Assembly: GCA_004173235.1 (NCBI GenBank)
Contig: SEAC01000017.1
Coordinates: 1 to 64,000, forward strand
Length of the DNA: 64,000 bases
Direction: 5' to 3'
Source of the DNA: Chitinophagaceae bacterium
Lineage (GTDB): Bacteria > Bacteroidota > Bacteroidia > Chitinophagales > Chitinophagaceae
Part shown: one piece after another, positions 58,480 through 64,000 of the stretch
Layout: each line of letters begins with the position of its first letter
How positions within the stretch are numbered: the stretch's first letter is position 1
Translations under genes and position numbers: made by a program
Notes under the pieces: generated by a model
The model's input: only the letters and a program-made list of their open reading frames with translations
What the model was told of the DNA's origin: nothing
Databases searched by the model: none

Positions 58480-59855
58480 TGTCCGAACAAGCTTCCACCT
58501 TCCAGGCCAAGAGCACCATCAAGGCCGCCGATAAAGAGCACCGCCGGAAGATCAATTTCAACATCGCCCGCTACAACGCTGTGGTGCCGGCCGGCAAGCA
58601 ACAGTTCACCAACGTGCACCTGGCCCGCGAACGCGCAAAAAATGCCAAGTGGCGCGCCATCGAGCACCTCGACAAAACGCTCGAAACCTACGAGGCTGCA
58701 GCCACGCGCAACGGCTGCAAGGTGATCTACGCCGAAACCGCACAGGAAGCCCTCGACCAGATCCTCGCCATCTGTAAGGCAAAGAATTGCAAATCCATCG
58801 TGAAGAGCAAGAGCATGGTCACCGAGGAACTGCATCTCAACAAATTCCTCATTCAGAACGGCATCGACAGCATCGAAACCGACCTGGGCGAGTACATCCA
58901 ACAGCTCGATGACGAGCCGCCGTATCACATCGTAACACCTGCCATGCACAAAAGCAAGGAAGATGTTGCGAAGCTTTTTCACGAGAAACTTGGAACGCCC
59001 GCGCACCTCACACCGCAAGAGCTGACGCAGGTGGCCCGCGAAAAGCTGCGCGAAAAATACCGCGAGGCCGAAGTGGGCATCACAGGTGCCAACTTCATTC
59101 TTGCCGACAGCGGCTCCATTGCCGTTACCGAGAACGAGGGCAACGGCCGCCTTTCGTGCGCCTGGCCCAAAACGCATATCGCCATCGTAGGCATCGAAAA
59201 AGTGCTTCCTTCCATCAACGATCTCGCATTGTTCTGGCCGCTGCTCGCCACCTTCGGCACGGGCCAGCGCATGACGGTTTATAATTCCATCATCAGCGGA
59301 CCGCGCCGCAAGGACGAAGAAGACGGTCCCGACGAGATGTACGTCATCCTGCTCGACAACGGCCGCACTAATATCCTCCAAAACCCAAAGCAGCGCGAAA
59401 GCCTTTACTGCATCCGCTGCGGCGCCTGCCTCAACGCCTGCCCCGTATACAAGAACATCGGCGGCCACGCCTACGGCACCACCTACAGCGGCCCCATCGG
59501 CTCCGTGATCACGCCGCACCTCAAAGACCTCGGCGAGTTCAAACACCTTAGCTACGCTTCTTCGCTTTGCGGCAACTGCACCGAGGTGTGCGCCGTCAAG
59601 ATCAACCTGCACGAACTGCTGCTCGATAACCGGGCAGAGGCGGTTGCGGAAGGCGAATTCAGCTTCGGTGAAAAGATGGCCTGGAAATTCTGGAAGATGG
59701 CCATGCTCAAGCGCCCGCTGATGAACATGGCTTCCGGCCGCATGAAGGGCTTCGTGGTGAACACTTTCGTTAAAGACTGGAAGAAGCAACGTGCACCGCT
59801 CGAATTTCCAGCTAAAAGCTTCAGCCAGCAGTGGAAGGAGCGGCAGGGAAGATGA
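58479..59855 (+). CDS. lutB: Lactate utilisation Fe-S protein LutB
   Basis: LutB is the LUD-domain, two-4Fe-4S subunit of the LutABC L-lactate oxidation complex. The 458-residue protein has the LUD domain (VGITGANFILADSGSIAVTENEGNGRL) and the ferredoxin-like motifs CIRCGACLNACPVY and CGNCTEVCAV. lutA and lutC are not adjacent; instead it is coupled to the cysteine-rich DUF3109 gene. Whether DUF3109 acts with LutB is inference. Heptad units begin after its stop. Confidence 0.92.
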   Translation: MSEQASTFQAKSTIKAADKEHRRKINFNIARYNAVVPAGKQQFTNVHLARERAKNAKWRAIEHLDKTLETYEAAATRNGCKVIYAETAQEALDQILAICKAKNCKSIVKSKSMVTEELHLNKFLIQNGIDSIETDLGEYIQQLDDEPPYHIVTPAMHKSKEDVAKLFHEKLGTPAHLTPQELTQVAREKLREKYREAEVGITGANFILADSGSIAVTENEGNGRLSCAWPKTHIAIVGIEKVLPSINDLALFWPLLATFGTGQRMTVYNSIISGPRRKDEEDGPDEMYVILLDNGRTNILQNPKQRESLYCIRCGACLNACPVYKNIGGHAYGTTYSGPIGSVITPHLKDLGEFKHLSYASSLCGNCTEVCAVKINLHELLLDNRAEAVAEGEFSFGEKMAWKFWKMAMLKRPLMNMASGRMKGFVVNTFVKDWKKQRAPLEFPAKSFSQQWKERQGR

Positions 59856-59861
59856 GAAATC

Positions 59862-59889
59862 AGTAATGAGTAATGAGTAATGAGTAATG
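59862..59889. repeat. Heptad array H12 (4 units)
   Basis: Four exact copies AGTAATG (59862-59889), starting 6 nt after the lutB stop. Only a short complementary stretch (CTCATT) follows. Confidence 0.88.
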
Positions 59890-59922
59890 TGTCTCATTGC
59901 CTGCGCGTGGACTGGTGAATGT

Positions 59923-60032
59923 ACCTGCACGACCGTACGCACCTACCTGCACGACCGTACGCACGTACCGGAACGGCCGTACGCACGTTGCGGCACGACC
60001 ATGAGCACGTAGCTGGACGATCGTACGCACGT
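59923..60032. repeat. Tandem repeat, 22 bp x 5
   Basis: Five contiguous 22-bp units of the form ACCTGCACGACCGTACGCAC plus GT, with variation mostly at the ends. Each has the palindromic core CGTACG (changed to CATGAG in unit 4). It lies 90 bp upstream of the deacetylase-like gene. Confidence 0.93.
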
Positions 60033-60104
60033 ACTTTTCGGGTTGATTGGGTTGGAATACGTTTCCAATGCCCTCGGTAAGGCAGTGGATGCGCCGGATG
60101 GTCG

Positions 60105-60112
60105 TATTTTGC
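60105..60112 (+). promoter_or_regulatory. -7-like box of deacetylase-like gene
   Basis: TATTTTGC, one mismatch to TAnnTTTG, ends 9 nt before ATG 60122. Confidence 0.4.
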
Positions 60113-60121
60113 GCCAGCGCC

Positions 60122-61399
60122 ATGGTCCGCGTCTATTCTTCCATACAATCTCCCAGGCTCGATTACATCCTGCAATTCCTGTCGGAATATTTCGGAAAGC
60201 CGTTCGTGCGCACGGATCATTCAGCGGGCGCCGACGTTACCTACGCGGTCAATGTCGTGTCTAAAGTAAATCTCGACCCTGCCGGACTGCTGGAGGAACG
60301 CGGGTTGTACAGGAACGAAGTGCCGGCCGCCCGCGATCCTGATGGAACATGGGTGCTTTTCCCGGACGACAGCTCGTTCGGTTTTGATCTTTTCTCCGCC
60401 ATTTTTTACCTGATGGCGCGTTGCGAAGAATACCTCGCCCATCCGCCCGATGCTTTTGGCCGCTTTCCATACACATCCAGCGCCGCTTTTCATGGAGGCT
60501 TCCTGGAGCGGCCCATCGTGCACGAATGGCTGTTCCGCTTTTCGCAGCAGCTATTTGGCGAAGGTTTTATTCCTCCCTTTCGTTTTCTGCCCACCATCGA
60601 TGTAGATATGGCCTGGAGTTATCGGCACAAAGGCTTTGCACGCAATGCCGGCGGGCTTTTGCGGTCGCTTTTGCGGCGCGATGGAACCGCCGCGGAACGT
60701 ATCGAAGTTCTGCGCGGGCAGAGGCAGGATCCGTTCGATGCATTTACGTTTTTGCACGAAGTGCACGGGCGTAACGGCGTTCATCCCCATTATTTCATTC
60801 ATGCAGGCAGCAAGCGCAATGCCTTCGACAAGAACATTCCGCTCAGCAACCCTGCCATGCAAAGCCTGGTGCGCGACCTGTCCCGTAGTTCTACGGTAGG
60901 CCTGCATCCCAGCTGGGCCAGCGGCGACGATCCTTCGCTGCTCCTTGAGGAGAAATCCGCGCTCGCGTCGGTGCTTGGCGCGCCGGTAAGCAGCTCGCGC
61001 CAGCACTTTATCAGGATGAAACTTCCTGATACCTACCGCGCACTCATCGCCGCCGGCATCACCGACGATTACTCCATGGGCTATGGCTCCATCAATGGGT
61101 TTCGTGCTTCTGTAGCCGTTCCCTTTTATTGGTACGACCTGGAGCGCGATGAACAAACAACGCTACGGGTGCACCCGTTTTGTTTTATGGATGCGAATGC
61201 CCTCTTTGAGCAAAAACAGGACGCCGCTCAAACCGAAGCGGAACTGGCGCAGTACGTGGAAACGTTTCGCAAATGGGGGGGCACCTTCGTTTCGGTGTGG
61301 CACAACAGCTACCTGGGCAGCGCGCGCGCATACGCCGGCTGGCCCGAGCTTTATGCCAGCTTTCTCCGGACGGAAGACTCTAATGATTCGCGCAGATAA
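60122..61399 (+). CDS. Polysaccharide deacetylase-like family protein
   Basis: A 425-residue protein of a Bacteroidota family annotated as polysaccharide deacetylase-like. It starts MVRVYSSIQSPRLDYILQFL, has FPTI-type metal motif FRFLPTIDVDMAWSY (Asp pair), GVHPHYFIHAGSKRN, VGLHPSWASG (His metal ligand) and a final FVSVWHNSYLG. No signal peptide. ATG 60122 is preferred over 60047 as it follows the -7-like box and matches the family start. Substrate unknown; surface carbohydrate is likely. Confidence 0.82.
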   Translation: MVRVYSSIQSPRLDYILQFLSEYFGKPFVRTDHSAGADVTYAVNVVSKVNLDPAGLLEERGLYRNEVPAARDPDGTWVLFPDDSSFGFDLFSAIFYLMARCEEYLAHPPDAFGRFPYTSSAAFHGGFLERPIVHEWLFRFSQQLFGEGFIPPFRFLPTIDVDMAWSYRHKGFARNAGGLLRSLLRRDGTAAERIEVLRGQRQDPFDAFTFLHEVHGRNGVHPHYFIHAGSKRNAFDKNIPLSNPAMQSLVRDLSRSSTVGLHPSWASGDDPSLLLEEKSALASVLGAPVSSSRQHFIRMKLPDTYRALIAAGITDDYSMGYGSINGFRASVAVPFYWYDLERDEQTTLRVHPFCFMDANALFEQKQDAAQTEAELAQYVETFRKWGGTFVSVWHNSYLGSARAYAGWPELYASFLRTEDSNDSRR

Positions 61400-61478
61400 C
61401 AGGTTGCATGCGGAAGCAAATCATAATAAATCATCACAATCTGCGCATCCCGCTTCAGCGGTATCAGCCTTTCTCTCT
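61383..61478. repeat. Palindrome element A4 (partial)
   Basis: Contains CGCGCAGATAAC, AATCATAATAAATCATCACA then ATCTGCGCATCCCGC and ends CCTTTCTCTCTCC. Its right end encodes the last codons (RREKG) and stop of the EamA transporter. Confidence 0.65.
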
Positions 61479-62465
61479 CCTGCTGATCGTGCGGTTCACG
61501 AGGTACACGCCGTAGAGGCTTACTGCAGTGCCCACGCCGATGAAAAGCGAAAGCGGCTCGCCAATAAGCGCCGCTCCCAACAGCACGGCCACTACCGGGT
61601 TTACATAGGCATACAAACTTACCTGCGTGGTGGGCAGGTTTTGCAAAGCATAGATGAATGCGGCGAACGTGATTACCGAGCCGAAGAACACGAGGTACCA
61701 GATGGCCGCCCACGATTGCCAGGGGATGTCGGCAAGGGGCATGCTGTTGCCCGTGAGCTTCATTCCACCCAGCAACACCGAGCCCGAAAGCACCAGCTGC
61801 AGTCCGAAGCTAAAGTAGGGGTTGAAGTTGGCTGCATGCTTCTTGGTATACAGCGTGCCGAATGCCCAGCTCCACGTGGACGCAACCGACAGTAGAATGC
61901 CGAAGCGGAAGGCCGGGTTCACCAGCTCGCCGAGGTGTTCGTAAAAGATGATGCAGATGCCACCGAAGCCAAGCAGCATACCGAGAGCAGTGCGCGTTGA
62001 CAACTTGCTGCTGCCCGTGGCAAGCCCGATCAGCACAAGCCAGATGGGATAGATGGCGCCGATGATGGAACCGAGGCCTGCCGGGATGAACCGCACACCC
62101 CAGGTGGAGAGTGCGTTGCTTAGAAGAAAGTTGAGGAAGCCGAGCATTGCGATGGTGCGCCATTGCGCTTTCGTAGGCCAGGGTGCGCGCTTCACGATGA
62201 AATAGCCAACAAGGCAAAGCCCGGCAAGCAATTGCCGCAGCCCCGCCAGCTGCAGGGCAGGCATGAACTTCACGCCCTGGCGCGCCGCAATCCACGTGGT
62301 GCCCCAGAAAAAGCAAATGGTAATGAGGGCCAGCATCGCTTTAAAGCGGCGCCCGCGCTTATGAAAGTGGAAGGGATTGAGCCGCGAGTGGTGCCACCAG
62401 GCCAGTTCCTGCGTGGATTGTGGGTCGGCGGGGGTGAAGATTTCGTGGGAAGGGTGCTTTTCCAT
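61464..62465 (-). CDS. EamA/DMT-superfamily transporter
   Basis: Inner-membrane exporter of amino acids or other metabolites. The 333-residue protein has ten hydrophobic segments in two EamA repeats: LITICFFWGTTWIAARQGVKFMPALQLAGLRQLLAG, FIPAGLGSIIGAIYPIWLVLIGL, then VFFGSVITFAAFIYALQNLPTTQVSLYAYVNPVVAVLLGAALIGEPLS. A polar N-terminus of about 45 residues precedes the first helix; the start could be ATG 62465 or a later one at MLALITICFFW. The C-terminal residues derive from repeat A4. Substrate unknown. Confidence 0.86.
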   Translation of the reverse strand: MEKHPSHEIFTPADPQSTQELAWWHHSRLNPFHFHKRGRRFKAMLALITICFFWGTTWIAARQGVKFMPALQLAGLRQLLAGLCLVGYFIVKRAPWPTKAQWRTIAMLGFLNFLLSNALSTWGVRFIPAGLGSIIGAIYPIWLVLIGLATGSSKLSTRTALGMLLGFGGICIIFYEHLGELVNPAFRFGILLSVASTWSWAFGTLYTKKHAANFNPYFSFGLQLVLSGSVLLGGMKLTGNSMPLADIPWQSWAAIWYLVFFGSVITFAAFIYALQNLPTTQVSLYAYVNPVVAVLLGAALIGEPLSLFIGVGTAVSLYGVYLVNRTISRREKG

Positions 62466-62565
62466 TTCGTCCACGAAGGTCGTTGGTAGCCGGGAGGAGT
62501 GGGCAGCACAGTTTGGGAGGGGGCGAGGGCAACAGTATAGAGAAAAAACGCTCCCGAAGTTTCGC

Positions 62566-62735
62566 GACACCTGCGGTGATACGCAGCTTGTTAAGATGAG
62601 ATATGATTGGCTTACGCGCGCAAAAAGTTACCTGCGTACAGCACTGGATATTTGATTGCGCACACGCCCGGTTATCTGCGCAAATCATGAAAATCATAGA
62701 AAATCTGCGTTCTTTCTCTCCGCCCGCTTGCGGGC
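62566..62735. repeat. Palindrome element A5
   Basis: Right half GCGCAAATCATGAAAATCAT followed by AGAAAATCTGCGTTCTTTCTCTCC and a small hairpin CCCGCTTGCGGG. The left half has degenerate counterparts. It lies between the transporter start and the purH stop. Confidence 0.7.
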
Positions 62736-64000
62736 CTAGTGCCGGAAATGTCGCTGTCCGGTCATCACCAGTGCGAGGCCCTTCTCCTGGCAGTAGGCAA
62801 TGCTGTCCTTGTCGCGGATGGAGCCGCCGGGCTGAATGAACGCGGTAATGCCCGCATCGTGGGCCATCTGCACGCAGTCGCTGAAAGGGAAGAACGCATC
62901 GGAAGCCAGCACGGCGCCATCAAGTGTGAACTTGAACTGGCGCGACTTCTCGAGTGCCTGGCGCAGGGCATCAATACGGCTCGTTTGCCCGCAGCCCTTG
63001 CCAATCAGTTGACGGTTCTTTACCAGCGCGATGGCATTGCTCTTCAGGTGCTTGCAAATAAGGTTGGCGAAGGCGAGGTCGGCATGCTCGGCATCCGTAG
63101 AACTACGGCCGCCCGCTTCTTCCCACTTTTCGAAGTTGCCTGCATCTTTTTGTTGAACGAGCGTGCCGTTGAGGATGCTTTTATATTGTTGTTGTGGAAG
63201 TGTGCTCTCGTGCACTTGCAGAAGGATGCGGTTCTTCTTCGCTTGCAGCAGCTCCAGTGCATCTGCGTCGAAAGCGGGTGCAATGAGCACTTCAAAGAAG
63301 ATCTCGTTAATGGCCGCCGCTGTTGCGCGGTCGATGGCGCCGTTGCACACGAGCACGCCACCGAATGCGCTTTCGGGATCGCCGGCAAGCGCGTAGGTCC
63401 AGGCAGCAAAAACGTCGCTGCGCTGCGCCACCCCGCAAACGTTGGTGTGCTTAATAATGGCGAAGGTGACGCCGGTTGCGGAAGGCGTTTCAAATTCCCT
63501 GATCAGCTCGATGGCTGCGTCCACATCAACGAGGTTGTTATAGGAAAGTTCTTTACCATGCAGCTGCGTAAAAACAGAATCGAGGTCACCGAAGAACTGC
63601 GCCGACTGGTGCGGGTTCTCGCCATAGCGCAGGTGCCTGGTTGCGCCGCCGCCGATCATTTGCATCGGTGCATCACTGTTGAAATAGTTGCTGATGGCGA
63701 TGTCGTAATCGGCAACGATGCGAAATGCTTTTGCGGCGTATTCTTTCCGTTGTTGGATGGACAGCGCACCCGATTGCGCCTGCAGTTGCGATACGAGGCC
63801 GGCATAGTCATCTTTGGAAGCCAGCACGGCAACATCCCGGAAGTTCTTGGCTGCGGCGCGGATCATGGAAGGCCCGCCAATGTCCACTTTCTCGATGATG
63901 AGCGCCTCTTCGCTTGTTTGCTTCAGCGTTTCCTGGAAAGGGTAGAGATCAACAACTACGAGGTCGAGCTCCGGGATGCCATACTGCTGCATTTCGGCGC
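62736..64000 (-). CDS. purH: Bifunctional purine biosynthesis protein PurH (5' end outside window)
   Basis: AICAR transformylase and IMP cyclohydrolase, the last two steps of IMP synthesis. The visible 421 residues cover the end of the cyclohydrolase domain (VVVDLYPFQETLKQTSEEALIIEKVDIGGPSMIRAAAKN) and the whole transformylase domain, with LRYGENPHQSAQF, IKHTNVCGVA (the Lys-His pair), AFGGVLVCNGAID and the end SDAFFPFSDCVQMA ... PGGSIRDKDSI ... TGQRHFRH. About 90 N-terminal residues are missing because of the window edge. The frame is intact. Confidence 0.94.
   Translation of the reverse strand, partial: AEMQQYGIPELDLVVVDLYPFQETLKQTSEEALIIEKVDIGGPSMIRAAAKNFRDVAVLASKDDYAGLVSQLQAQSGALSIQQRKEYAAKAFRIVADYDIAISNYFNSDAPMQMIGGGATRHLRYGENPHQSAQFFGDLDSVFTQLHGKELSYNNLVDVDAAIELIREFETPSATGVTFAIIKHTNVCGVAQRSDVFAAWTYALAGDPESAFGGVLVCNGAIDRATAAAINEIFFEVLIAPAFDADALELLQAKKNRILLQVHESTLPQQQYKSILNGTLVQQKDAGNFEKWEEAGGRSSTDAEHADLAFANLICKHLKSNAIALVKNRQLIGKGCGQTSRIDALRQALEKSRQFKFTLDGAVLASDAFFPFSDCVQMAHDAGITAFIQPGGSIRDKDSIAYCQEKGLALVMTGQRHFRH

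Noticed and set aside
59923-60032. CRISPR array or integration-host array
   Set aside because: The 22-bp units are contiguous with no spacers; no integrase is nearby.
1-64000. tRNA, tmRNA, RNase P RNA or SRP RNA genes
   Set aside because: No clover-leaf ending in a CCA-type acceptor and no conserved RNA cores were recognised by reading; a covariance-model search would be decisive.

Overview
This window is a GC-rich piece of a Bacteroidota chromosome, most likely from the Chitinophagaceae or a close relative. The signs are Bacteroidota-type -7 boxes (TAnnTTTG) instead of Shine-Dalgarno leaders, a type IX secretion (T9SS) C-terminal sorting domain, the gliding genes gldE and gldD next to mutY and ssb, an S46 dipeptidyl-peptidase, a DUF3109 protein and a 30-residue mS38-like ribosomal protein. 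No rRNA, tRNA or CRISPR array was found, and no transposase gene. Both edges cut genes: a two-component propeller sensor on the left and purH on the right.

Layout. 1-1.9 kb: N-terminal part of a propeller sensor (minus strand). 2.1-9.6 kb: phenylacetyl-CoA catabolic cluster paaE-A-B-C-D-G-I, a VTT-family membrane protein, an unknown membrane protein and paaY; paaK, paaZ, paaH and paaJ are not here. 9.7-22.3 kb: T9SS cargo protein, Obg GTPase, small lipoproteins, S46 peptidase, YqgE, a fusion membrane protein, an acyltransferase, an enolase-superfamily epimerase, an AlkA-like glycosylase and MnmD. 22.5-31.4 kb: cysS, an exonuclease/endonuclease/phosphatase (EEP) protein, a rhomboid pair (one lacking its catalytic serine), rlmD, a TPR protein, a RibD-like reductase and a second EEP protein. 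31.5-45.2 kb: thioredoxin-like protein and parvulin PPIase, metF, lptB, acetyltransferase plus hydrolase, an amylase, aldehyde dehydrogenase plus glutathione peroxidase, a beta-helix lipoprotein and a ComF-like protein. 45.3-55.5 kb: four-helix-bundle gene, radA, zinc metallopeptidase, rng, mS38-like gene, TPR protein, HU, mutY, ssb, gldE, gldD. 55.7-64 kb: TPR membrane protein, DUF3109-lutB, polysaccharide deacetylase, EamA transporter, purH.

The most unusual content is between the genes. Four intergenic repeat classes recur: (H) arrays of degenerate 7-bp units, often as inverted arms around a small hairpin; (A) long imperfect palindromes whose best copies begin GAGAGAAAGAACGC and end GCGTTCTTTCTCT; (T) arrays of 10-bp GGTTCCNGAN units; (S) GTCATTGCGA-type dispersed repeats. 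Five consecutive junctions of the paa cluster are each filled by an H or A element. At several genes the stop codon itself lies in a repeat unit. One pair of inverted H arrays encloses a complete four-helix-bundle (23S intervening-sequence protein family) gene. A second theme is promoter placement: at about ten genes the -7 box ends only 3-5 nt before the start codon, which predicts leaderless or nearly leaderless mRNAs.
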